From JAFMDF01 sp965222705 (GTDB taxonomy: Bacteria; Bacteroidota; Bacteroidia; Chitinophagales; Saprospiraceae): a stretch of DNA of 64,000 nucleotides. This document shows positions 19,185 through 26,568 of the stretch, piece after piece. Position 1 is the first letter of the stretch. Each line of letters opens with the position of its first letter. The DNA is taken from NCBI GenBank assembly GCA_965222705.1, contig CBDCUO010000036.1:159449-223448 (forward strand), given 5' to 3'. The translations under genes were made by a program, and so were the position numbers. The notes under the pieces are model-generated. The model did no database searches and had not been told where the DNA came from. It saw only the letters and a program-made list of their open reading frames with translations.

Positions 19185-19379
19185 TCCTCCATTCAGCCTA
19201 CCTTTGCTTCACTAAATTAAACTCAAGTTCAAGCGTCAAACTCAAGTTTTAAACCATCTTGGATGGGAATTGAATTTGGATTTGAAACTTGCTCTTGAAC
19301 TTAAAAATTTGGCAACATTTTAAAATATTGACGATTTGTAAGAGCCTAAAGTTATTTTAAGGGAAAAGCACATTGAGTA

Positions 19380-19733
19380 ATGATAAAAAAATCTGAATTC
19401 ATAAAAGCAAAAATTTTCAATCTCAAGGAAAGAATAGAATATTTACCTAGTTCGGTAGTTATTAAATCTATTGTTCAGAAAAACACGGGTGAAATTCGCG
19501 CGATTTCATTTGATTCGGGAGAAGTGCTAATTGGAAAGAAGTCCCCTTTTGATACTTTACTTCAAATCATTGACGGGAAAGCAGAAGTTATTATTGATGA
19601 ACAGTCTAATTTATTGGAAAATGGAGAGTGCATTATTATCCCTGCGCATTCAAATAACATTATAAAAGCGAACGTTCGTTTTAAAATGTTATCGGTTATC
19701 ATAAAGAGTGGTTATGATGAAATAATTTTATGA
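19380..19733 (+). CDS. Small cupin-fold protein
   Basis: The 117-residue protein has the single-domain cupin pattern: a first motif region around SGEVLIGKKSPFDTLLQIIDGKAEVII and a second around LLENGECIIIPAHSNNIIKA. The first motif lacks the usual paired histidines and final glutamate, so metal binding is doubtful; one histidine remains in PAHS. Members of this type often follow AraC regulators in Bacteroidota stress clusters, but no reaction can be assigned. It lies 42 bp before the YitT-type gene on the same strand and may share its transcript. Confidence 0.75.
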   Translation: MIKKSEFIKAKIFNLKERIEYLPSSVVIKSIVQKNTGEIRAISFDSGEVLIGKKSPFDTLLQIIDGKAEVIIDEQSNLLENGECIIIPAHSNNIIKANVRFKMLSVIIKSGYDEIIL

Positions 19734-20561
19734 AACGTCCATTACCTGTCCTTTTTAACGAAGCTTATAAAGTTTATGAAGATAACGTCCTTGTTTGGTG
19801 AAGAACTATTACCTTCAGAAGAGCATATAAATAATGCTAATATTGTCCCACCTTCCTCGAATCCCAAGATAAATCTCTTCCAATTAATCAAAAATATTAC
19901 GTTTATCTCTTTAGGAATACTTTCCGCAGGTTTTGGACTAAAAGGATTTTTATTGCCGAATGGGTTCATAGATGGCGGGGTAACTGGAATTTCCCTTTTA
20001 TTAAAGGAACTCTCAGGTTATCCATTATCGTTGCTAATTATTGCCATCAATATTCCTTTTATAGCTCTAGGGTATTTCCAAATAGATAAAACCTTTGTCA
20101 TTAAAAGTATTTTCGCCATCATTGGACTAGCCTTTGCTCTGGAATTTGTTGATTATCCCATTATTACTTCAGACAAATTACTAGTAGCCGTTTTTGGTGG
20201 GTTTTTTCTGGGTGCAGGAATAGGCTTGTCTGTAAGAGGTGGCGGCGTATTGGACGGTACTGAAGTACTAGCCATTTATCTGAGCAGGAAAACAGGGCTT
20301 AGTATCGGAGATTTTGTGCTTATTTTTAATATTTTAATCTTTTCTATTGGGGCTTATTTTCTTTCGCTTGAAATCGCCTTATATTCTATACTCACTTACC
20401 TTTCTGCCTCTAAAACAATGGATTTTATTATTGAGGGATTGGAAGAATATATTGGCGTTACTATCATTTCTGCCCAGCATGAAGCAATTAGGCGGATGAT
20501 TATTGAAAAACTAGGAAAAGGTTTAACGATTTATCAAGGGAAAACTGGATTTGGAAAACAT

Positions 20562-21519
20562 GAAGTTGTTTAAAAATGTTTTGTTTTAAAAATAATTGGG
20601 TTTGACCCTGCGCATTAAGATTAAAGAAAATACTAGGTAATGAAGGCTTTTAAAATTGCGTTTTAAGGTTTCAAATCGAACCAAAATCGCTTTAAAGGCA
20701 TCAATCCAAGCATTTGTTCTTTCTACTGAAAAACGTTCTTTGTAAAGTTCTTCATCCAATAAGTAGTCATAATCAGTATTTTTTGAATTACGTTTATTTA
20801 TATCAATGTTTGCTATAATAAATATTGATTCAAAAAATTCTCTTAAACTGATTGCATCAAAACCTGCATCAGCATTTAAAAACAATCCGTTGCAAGAAAT
20901 AGTAGCTGCCTCAATATCTGCTACTATTTTTGACAGCTGTTTTTCTATCTCAAACAGGTCATGATGATTACCAGAAACGGGGTCAGAAATTGCCAAGGGC
21001 ATTCCAGATTTATCAGTCAAAAAAAGCATATTTGTGGTCTTACAGCTTTTTCTTTTCTGATAATCTACCGCTTGACCGCCTCGTTTGGCTGGTGTATGGC
21101 TGCCATCAAGTTGGACGCTAGACATGTCTAAAAAAGATTTATATTTTCTTAAAAGATTTGTCCATAAATTTTTCCAACTGCCATCTTTAGACCACTTATT
21201 GAAATGGTAATAAACTGATTGCCAATTCATTAGTATTCGGCTACCAAATTGGGCAATGGGTAATTCTCTCCATTGCGTCCCTGTTTTAAGCCGATAAATT
21301 ATGGCTTTGACAATTCGCCATAAGGGAACTTTTGTTTTTCTGCCCAAATGGGTTTGGCTCAAATAAGGCAATAAATTTTCTGTAATGAATTTTTTCGTTA
21401 ATTTTACGTACATCGTTGCAAAAATTTTTGTTAGGAAATTAGCATCCACAACTTAATATTTTTGCAACTTTTTTTTTGCCTTTTTTGAATTTTAACAAAA
21501 ATCTTTTTTAAACAACTTC
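20562..21519 (-). mobile_element. IS5-family insertion sequence, 958 bp
   Basis: The element begins GAAGTTGTTTAAAAA at 20562 and ends with the inverse at 21519, so the outer 15 bp are matched inverted repeats. The trinucleotide CAT occurs just outside both ends (20559-20561 and 21520-21522). It carries a single intact transposase on the minus strand and splits the YitT-family gene. Confidence 0.9.
20586..21449 (-). CDS. IS5-family transposase
   Basis: The 287-residue transposase is intact. The N-terminal DUF4096-like region reads VPLWRIVKAIIYRLKTGTQWRELP, followed by the catalytic triad: Asp in VQLDGSHT, Asp in LNADAGFDA, and Glu in SVERTNAWIDAFK. A GxxHD pattern (SGNHHDL) between the first two is also typical of IS5-type elements. 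ATG 21413 (MYVKLTKKFITENL) is an alternative start; the longer form from 21449 adds twelve residues. Being complete and flanked by clean inverted repeats, it could still be mobile. Confidence 0.92.
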   Translation of the reverse strand: MDANFLTKIFATMYVKLTKKFITENLLPYLSQTHLGRKTKVPLWRIVKAIIYRLKTGTQWRELPIAQFGSRILMNWQSVYYHFNKWSKDGSWKNLWTNLLRKYKSFLDMSSVQLDGSHTPAKRGGQAVDYQKRKSCKTTNMLFLTDKSGMPLAISDPVSGNHHDLFEIEKQLSKIVADIEAATISCNGLFLNADAGFDAISLREFFESIFIIANIDINKRNSKNTDYDYLLDEELYKERFSVERTNAWIDAFKAILVRFETLKRNFKSLHYLVFSLILMRRVKPNYF

Positions 21520-21716
21520 CATGGAAAGAACCAAGATACTTTGAATATCATATACTCTGTTATTACTCGATTAGAGATTGGTAAATTTCAACAAGAAATC
21601 CTCAAAATAGACCCAAATGCTTTTATTGTAATAAGTAGTGTTAGAGAACTGAAGGGAGGAATGATAAAAAAACGGCAATTCCATAGAGCTTAGACCAAAA
21701 CGGAATAAAAACCCCA

Positions 21717-21765
21717 AAAACATGGGATATATGTAAGTTGTTTCTTGATTTGTGTAATACTTTAA
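21717..21765 (+). promoter_or_regulatory. Shared 49-bp element, copy 2 (upstream of the CsbD-like gene)
   Basis: The second copy of the element described at 19136-19184. It starts 24 bp after the YitT stop codon and ends 56 bp before the CsbD-like start, a distance compatible with a promoter or operator. Confidence 0.55.
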
Positions 21766-21821
21766 CCTTGAAATAGGGCTAACTTTGAACCAGTAAATAT
21801 TCTATCATGTAAATCAAAAAG

Positions 21822-22070
21822 ATGAATAAATCGCCACTTAGTAAAGAACTCTTGGCAAGTATAGGCAATTGGGATTGGCAACCTCAAATACTTAAATTAC
21901 AATTTGGACAGCTGACCCTTTCAGATGTTCAATTTGAAGTTGGAAAAGAAGAAGAGTTACTAGGTAGAATCGGCAAAAGATTAAATAAAAAAAGACAAGA
22001 AATTATAGACCTACTCAATAATTTACGACCAACCCATTATTTTTCAAGGATTAACGATAGAAAAAATTAA
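21822..22070 (+). CDS. CsbD-like small stress protein
   Basis: The 82-residue protein follows the Bacteroidota CsbD-like layout: an early GNWDW, then LKLQFGQLTLSDVQFEVGKEEELLGRIGKRLNKKRQEI, then a short hydrophilic tail. CsbD was first described as a general stress protein; its molecular role is unknown. The protein has no signal peptide and no membrane segment. It has the shared 49-bp element in its upstream region. Confidence 0.75.
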   Translation: MNKSPLSKELLASIGNWDWQPQILKLQFGQLTLSDVQFEVGKEEELLGRIGKRLNKKRQEIIDLLNNLRPTHYFSRINDRKN

Positions 22071-22221
22071 AGACTTACCTGTTTTCATTTTAAGACTGCT
22101 ATTAGATTATTTTTTTTAATGGTGCTGTACTAAGATATAAACTCAATTGTTAATGCTGCTAGCTATGAAATATTAGGCAAAAAACTACGCAGCTTATAGA
22201 GAGGCAATCATTTTTAAGGCA

Positions 22222-22253
22222 ATAGAGAGGAGAGGATGCCTCTCCTCTTCTAT
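22222..22253 (+). terminator. Stable hairpin after the CsbD-like gene
   Basis: ATAGAGAGGAGAGG pairs with CCTCTCCTCTTCTAT around a 3-base ATG loop, with one bulged base. It lies 150 bp beyond the CsbD-like stop. There is no T-tract directly after it, so termination is possible but not certain. Confidence 0.45.
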
Positions 22254-22319
22254 CTATAAGTATTAGTATAAAAAAAGTCAAAATATTTTAAACATAAATT
22301 CAAATATAATTACCAATTC

Positions 22320-22862
22320 ATGAGAAAATTTTTAAAAAAGAACTACTATTTCGCTTTTTTAGCAGGCATTTTATTTGCCTTTACCCCCCATGAATCTACT
22401 GCTCAAATGATAAGTAAGACTTCTTTTGAAGTTAATTTTAAAGGAGACGGCACGGCTTTTTACACAATTGATAATACTACTGGTCAACTCTCCTACATGC
22501 TGAATTTTGGTCAACAGCCAGGCGTCTGGTTAAATTACGGTGACCTGTATCGAGAAAATGGTATTTCTGATTTACATTTCAAAGCAATTGAAAGGGGTGA
22601 TAGTACAGGCACTTCTTTTTATATTATGGATAGTAAAACAGGACAGTTAAGCTATATGTCTGATTTTGGACTAGATGCTGGTAACTGGACTAGCTATGGA
22701 AATCCGCTTAAAGATATAACACTTTCTGAATTTGAGGCTAAAGCTACAGCGCTAGGTATAGTCTTCTACGCCTATGACGGAGTGGCAAAACAAATGCACT
22801 ACATGCAGGATTTTGGAGAGCAGGCAGGTATTTGGCTGGCGTTTGGTAGGCAAGAGTACTAA
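22320..22862 (+). CDS. Secreted protein with three tandem 42-residue repeats
   Basis: The 180-residue protein has a signal peptide (residues 1-29, ending STAQ). The mature part is three copies of a unit of about 42 residues with the shared plan F-Y-x-x-D-x-x-(T/A)-(G/K)-Q-(L/M)-x-Y-M-x-(N/D)-F-G-x-x-(P/A)-G-x-W-x-x-(Y/F)-G. In repeats 1 to 3 the core reads TGQLSYMLNFGQQPG, TGQLSYMSDFGLDAG and AKQMHYMQDFGEQAG. Repeats of this kind suggest a small beta propeller or beta solenoid segment, but three units alone would not close a propeller. No T9SS sorting tail is present. I do not recognise the family. Confidence 0.65.
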   Translation: MRKFLKKNYYFAFLAGILFAFTPHESTAQMISKTSFEVNFKGDGTAFYTIDNTTGQLSYMLNFGQQPGVWLNYGDLYRENGISDLHFKAIERGDSTGTSFYIMDSKTGQLSYMSDFGLDAGNWTSYGNPLKDITLSEFEAKATALGIVFYAYDGVAKQMHYMQDFGEQAGIWLAFGRQEY

Positions 22863-22873
22863 TAAATTTATTT

Positions 22874-23033
22874 AGTAACGAGTAAAGAATAACTTGAACA
22901 TTTATGCTGCCATATTTAAAGTTATACGGCGTTAGAAAGCCTCGCCGATGCCCTGCATCGACTACGTTTTCTGCCTTGTCTACCTTCAAATCTGTCTAGC
23001 CTAAATTGTCCACCTTATTTTTTGCTCGTTACT
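22874..23033. mobile_element. MITE-like element, 160 bp
   Basis: AGTAACGAGTAAAGAATAA (22874-22892) is matched by the inverse of 23015-23033, AGTAACGAGCAAAAAATAA, 17 of 19 identical. There is no transposase gene inside. The interior has a GC-richer core with a short palindrome (CGATGC cct GCATCG). Short paired terminal repeats around noncoding DNA fit a miniature non-autonomous element. No clear target duplication is visible. Confidence 0.5.
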
Positions 23034-23047
23034 TAAACAAAAACAAT

Positions 23048-23173
23048 ATGGCAAAAGGAAAAAGTTCTCAAAAAAAGGGCGGTAAAAAAGCTCCCCAGAA
23101 AACGTTAAAAGAAAAAAGAGCAGCAAAAGCAGCAAAAAAGAGAGAGAAGGGAAGGGTTAGTGACGAACTATAA
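23048..23173 (+). CDS. 41-residue lysine/alanine-rich basic protein
   Basis: A short open frame starts MAKGKSSQKKGGKKAPQKTL and ends RVSDEL. More than a third of the residues are Lys or Arg, and the second half (EKRAAKAAKKREKG) should form a basic helix. Similar tiny proteins are widespread in Bacteroidota and are annotated as hypothetical. A nucleic acid or ribosome-associated role is guesswork. It ends 104 bp before the next small gene. Confidence 0.7.
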   Translation: MAKGKSSQKKGGKKAPQKTLKEKRAAKAAKKREKGRVSDEL

Positions 23174-23276
23174 CAAGACACCTTCTTCAAACACCCTAAA
23201 AAACACCCTGCTTTAAGTGCTATGGGTTGGCTAAGCGACCTGTAGTGCTTTAACAGGGGTTTACACACAAACATAA

Positions 23277-23447
23277 ATGTCACAAAAGTATCAAATCGGA
23301 CAAATAGTATATTCTATACTTCCACCTTTTCAAAAATTGGTTATCGTAAATTATGAAGAGGAGGTGTACTATTGCAATTTGGAAGGAAGTTTGGAACAGG
23401 CAGCCCAAATTTATTATGAATGTGAACTTCGAAGTAAAAGACAATAA
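23277..23447 (+). CDS. 56-residue protein, first of a tandem paralogous pair
   Basis: The product begins MSQKYQIGQIVYSILPPFQK and has the pattern YxxGQIVYSI...P...L.I..Y....YYC, shared with the next gene (23472-23651). Both have a tyrosine-tyrosine-cysteine motif in the middle and a charged tail, and fold prediction by eye suggests a small beta barrel. No signal peptide is present. I do not know a family name for it. Confidence 0.65.
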   Translation: MSQKYQIGQIVYSILPPFQKLVIVNYEEEVYYCNLEGSLEQAAQIYYECELRSKRQ

Positions 23448-23471
23448 AATACTTCTAGTATCTCAAAAATT

Positions 23472-23651
23472 ATGGAAAATAAATATAAAGAAGGACAAAT
23501 AGTCTATTCGATAGAATACCCAACCCTGCCCTTAATAATTAGGCGCTATGTTGATAGAATCTATTATTGCAAAGTCAAAGATGACCCCGACCGAAAAGAA
23601 TTGGTCTATTTTGAACGACAATTGATGGCTACTCCAGGAGTAGCTAGTTAG
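23472..23651 (+). CDS. 59-residue protein, second of a tandem paralogous pair
   Basis: The product begins MENKYKEGQIVYSIEYPTLP and shares KYxxGQIVYSI, the central YYC motif and overall length with the preceding gene, from which it is separated by 24 bp. The pair is probably cotranscribed and arose by duplication. It ends 55 bp before the first RRM gene. Function unknown. Confidence 0.68.
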   Translation: MENKYKEGQIVYSIEYPTLPLIIRRYVDRIYYCKVKDDPDRKELVYFERQLMATPGVAS

Positions 23652-23706
23652 TATTTTTTTTTGGTCATTCTTTAGGTTATTTTAAAATCGATTAAATTAA
23701 ATTTTT

Positions 23707-23952
23707 ATGAAATTATTTGTAGCAAACCTTTCTTTTGATACTAAAAGCGAAGACTTAATCAAGGTTTTTGAAATGCATGGTAAAGTTGTTTCAGCTAGTG
23801 TTATTCAAGATAGGGGGACGAATCGTTCCCGAGGTTTTGGTTTTGTGGACATGGACAATGAAGAAGCGGCTATGTTAGCTATCAGGGAACTACACGATAC
23901 GACCTTACAAGGTCGAAGCATTGTAGTTAAAGTAGCAACAGCGAGAAATTAA
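23707..23952 (+). CDS. RRM RNA-binding protein (copy 1)
   Basis: This 81-residue protein is a single RNA recognition motif. RNP2 is LFVANL (residues 3-8) and RNP1 is RGFGFVDM (residues 42-49), with the aromatic residues that stack on RNA in place. Single-domain RRM proteins of Bacteroidota bind single-stranded RNA and act as post-transcriptional regulators or cold/stress-induced chaperones. It differs from the copy at 26275-26520 at only six of 81 residues. It ends 7 bp before the SulP gene, so the two are likely cotranscribed. Confidence 0.9.
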   Translation: MKLFVANLSFDTKSEDLIKVFEMHGKVVSASVIQDRGTNRSRGFGFVDMDNEEAAMLAIRELHDTTLQGRSIVVKVATARN

Positions 23953-23959
23953 ATAAATA

Positions 23960-25828
23960 ATGAAAAAACTGTTTGATTTTAAATACTTCAAAGGTGACTT
24001 ATTTGGAGGTATTACAGCGGGAATAGTTGCTTTACCTTTAGCATTAGCCTTTGGTGTAAGCTCTGGACTAGGACCAAGTGCAGGGCTTTATGGAGCTATT
24101 TTTGTCAGTTTCTTTGCAGCCCTCTTTGGAGGTACTAACACGCAAATTTCAGGCCCTACTGCTCCAATGACAGCTGTTAGTATGGTAATTATAGCCGGAA
24201 TTATAGTGAGCCATGATGGCGATGTTAATCAAGCATTACCAGCTATATTAACGGTGTTTTTATTAGCAGGATTGATGCAGATTGGTTTAGGCTTTATTGG
24301 TTTAGGTAAATATATTAAATACATCCCTTATCCTGTGGTTTCAGGATTTATGACGGCTATTGGTGTTATTATTTTAGTTACACAAATTTTGCCTTCTGTT
24401 GGTTATTATCCTAAAGAGGATGTTGAATTTGTAACTCAATTTAAGCCACATGCTGAGGAAATTATTTTAGATAATATATTGCATGATGAAATGGAGGAAG
24501 GAATCTTAGTGCTTGAAGATTTTAGAGAGACCATTAATAGAGCAGCACACATAACTGAAGCTCAAATCCTTAAAGAATCACAAACCCTAGCAGCTAAAGA
24601 AGCCTCTGGTGTACTAGGAGCTATAAAAGTATTTCCAAGAGCTTTACGCAGTATTAATTGGTTGGAGCTATTATTAGCATTAGGAACCATACTCATTATT
24701 TATGGTTTTAAGCGAATTACGACCGTAATTCCAAGCACTTTAGTAGCTCTCTTGGTAATGTCTGGCATCGCTTTCGGCTTTGGGTTGAATTATAGACCTA
24801 TTGAAGAAATACCAAGTGGGTTGCCTATACCTAATTTAGGAATTTTTACAGAATTTAGTTTAAGCAGTATTTCTCCGTATATTTTTACAGCTCTAACCTT
24901 AGCGCTTCTTGGAGCAATTGACTCCTTGCTAACTTCGGTAGTAGCAGATAATATGACTAAAACTAAACACCAGCCTAATAAAGAATTAATTGGACAAGGT
25001 ATAGGTAATAGTGTTGCTGCAATTTTTGGAGGTATTCCAGGGGCTGGAGCTACTATTAGAACTGTTGTAAATATTAATGCAGGTGGAAAAACTCGACTAT
25101 CAGGTATGATGGCAGGTATTTTACTTCTTGTTATTTTATTAGCATTAGGTCCAGTAGCGTCCCAGATTCCCGCTGCTGTTTTAGCAGGTATATTAATAAC
25201 TGTTGGTATTGGTGTGATGGACTATAAAGGTTTGAGAGCCATGCCTAATATGCCTCGTCCTGAGGTAGCAATAATGCTAACTGTCTTAGTATTATCTTCT
25301 GTTTGGAATTTAGTGTATGCAGTCGGAATAGGTTTAGTTATCGCCTCCTTAATGTTTATGAAAAAGATAGGAGATTTAACAGCCGAACGTTCTGATGTTA
25401 AACCTCTTGGCGAAGAAAAAGCTTGGGCAGATGAACTTGATTTCCCTATACATTTAAAGGAAGAGGTTTTTATAAAGCATATTAAAGGACCATTGTTTTT
25501 TGGCTCTACAAGTGAATTTCAACAGCTAGTTAAACAAATACCAGATACTGCCTCTGCTATAATTATTAGAATGGGAAGAATGCAGTATATGGATCAATCT
25601 GGATTATACGCAATGGAGGATGTTTTAATTGACTTGGTTAAACAGAGTAAAAAAATCCTTTTAGTAAATATATTAGAACAACCACGGTATATGCTTGAAC
25701 GCATAGATATTATCCCTGATTTAATCCCAAAAGAGCAAATATTTGATGATTTTAAGGTTTGTTTAGCATGGGTTAAAATAAATGTGAAGGATAAATATAC
25801 TTCCTTCTCCTTGAATTCGAGTCCATGA
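23960..25828 (+). CDS. SulP-family anion transporter with C-terminal STAS domain
   Basis: The 622-residue protein starts with the SulP signature region (FKGDLFGGITAGIVALPLALAFGVSSGLGP) and shows TNTQISGPTAPMT, the conserved transport core. About 10-14 membrane helices span residues 12-470, with a hydrophilic insert at about 150-225 (rich in Glu and His) that most SulP proteins lack. Residues about 505-610 form a cytoplasmic STAS domain with the MGRMQYMDQSGLYAME segment. SulP proteins carry sulfate, bicarbonate or related anions; the substrate is not decided by sequence. It lies between RRM genes in an apparent operon. A second, truncated SulP gene lies at 50837-51445. Confidence 0.9.
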   Translation: MKKLFDFKYFKGDLFGGITAGIVALPLALAFGVSSGLGPSAGLYGAIFVSFFAALFGGTNTQISGPTAPMTAVSMVIIAGIIVSHDGDVNQALPAILTVFLLAGLMQIGLGFIGLGKYIKYIPYPVVSGFMTAIGVIILVTQILPSVGYYPKEDVEFVTQFKPHAEEIILDNILHDEMEEGILVLEDFRETINRAAHITEAQILKESQTLAAKEASGVLGAIKVFPRALRSINWLELLLALGTILIIYGFKRITTVIPSTLVALLVMSGIAFGFGLNYRPIEEIPSGLPIPNLGIFTEFSLSSISPYIFTALTLALLGAIDSLLTSVVADNMTKTKHQPNKELIGQGIGNSVAAIFGGIPGAGATIRTVVNINAGGKTRLSGMMAGILLLVILLALGPVASQIPAAVLAGILITVGIGVMDYKGLRAMPNMPRPEVAIMLTVLVLSSVWNLVYAVGIGLVIASLMFMKKIGDLTAERSDVKPLGEEKAWADELDFPIHLKEEVFIKHIKGPLFFGSTSEFQQLVKQIPDTASAIIIRMGRMQYMDQSGLYAMEDVLIDLVKQSKKILLVNILEQPRYMLERIDIIPDLIPKEQIFDDFKVCLAWVKINVKDKYTSFSLNSSP

Positions 25829-25902
25829 AAAATAGTTTTCCAGCCGCTTTTTTCTTTTTAATCGCTGAATCGCTGTGATTCTAAAATAATTTAAATTTTT
25901 AT

Positions 25903-26172
25903 ATGAATATTTATATCGCAAAACTATCTAAAGTTACTAAGGGCGAAGACCTACGTAAACTCTTTGAACTTTATGGTACAGTAAAGTCCGCTAAGGTAAT
26001 TACGAATGGCATCTCCCATATTTCAAAAGGTTTTGGTTTTGTAGAGATAGAAAGCGAATCTGATGCCTTCAGAGCTATCAAGAAACTACATAACTCTGAA
26101 TTACAAGGAAATAAGATTGTTGTTAAAAAAGCTGAACCTACTAAGCAAGTAAATAAAAACGAAAATATTTAA
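25903..26172 (+). CDS. RRM RNA-binding protein (divergent copy)
   Basis: The 89-residue protein is a single RRM with RNP2 IYIAKL and RNP1 KGFGFVEI. It is clearly more distant from the other two RRM proteins than they are from each other, and it has a lysine/asparagine-rich tail. Its upstream region shares a TTTAAATTTTTAT stretch directly before the start codon with the first RRM gene, possibly a common leader. It lies 74 bp after the SulP gene. Confidence 0.87.
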   Translation: MNIYIAKLSKVTKGEDLRKLFELYGTVKSAKVITNGISHISKGFGFVEIESESDAFRAIKKLHNSELQGNKIVVKKAEPTKQVNKNENI

Positions 26173-26274
26173 CTTAATAATAGATAAGTGTGAACCGCTA
26201 ATTAATTAGGTATTTTATACAACTAAGGTAGATAAGCTATTTCTTATATACTTCTTCACTAAAACTTATACAAA

Positions 26275-26520
26275 ATGAAATTATTTGTATCAAACCTTTC
26301 TTTTAATACTAAAAGCGAAGACTTAATCAAGGTTTTTGAAATCCATGGTAAAGTTGTTTCAGCTAGTGTTATTCAGGATAGGGGGACGAATCGTTCCCGA
26401 GGTTTTGGTTTTGTGGACATGGACAATAAAGAAGCGGCTATGTTAGCCATCAAGGAATTACACGATACAACCTTACAAGGTCGAAGCATTGTAGTTAAAA
26501 TAGCAACAGCGAGAAATTAA
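26275..26520 (+). CDS. RRM RNA-binding protein (copy 2)
   Basis: Same length and RNP motifs as the gene at 23707-23952, with six substitutions (A6S, D11N, M23I, E52K, R60K, V76I). The nucleotide sequences are also nearly identical across the gene, so this is a recent duplication. It is followed 48 bp later by the GCS2-type ligase gene. Confidence 0.9.
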   Translation: MKLFVSNLSFNTKSEDLIKVFEIHGKVVSASVIQDRGTNRSRGFGFVDMDNKEAAMLAIKELHDTTLQGRSIVVKIATARN

Positions 26521-26568
26521 ATCTACAAGTCCTAATTTCATCTTTTCTTATCACCTTAACCAAATAAT

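Larger units (their letters stand above)
19776..21693 (+). pseudogene. YitT-family membrane protein gene interrupted by an IS5-family element
   Basis: The 5' part (19776-20561) and 3' part (21523-21693) join in frame when the IS and one copy of the CAT duplication are removed, giving a 318-residue protein with the junction GFGKHGKNQDTLNIIYSVIT. The N-terminal two thirds contain about six membrane helices with the YitT motifs FLLPNGFIDGGVTGISLL and GAGIGLSVRGGGVLDGTE. The C-terminal part is the DUF2179 domain, ending KGGMIKKRQFHRA. The uninterrupted frame from 19776 now stops at 20573, which removes the second half of the DUF2179 domain. YitT proteins are of uncertain transport function. An 11-codon hydrophilic N-terminal lead precedes the helices. 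Confidence 0.9.

Noticed and set aside
23707..26520. Treating the RRM repeats as ends of a transposon
   Set aside because: They are direct, coding repeats with no inverted ends and no transposase between them.
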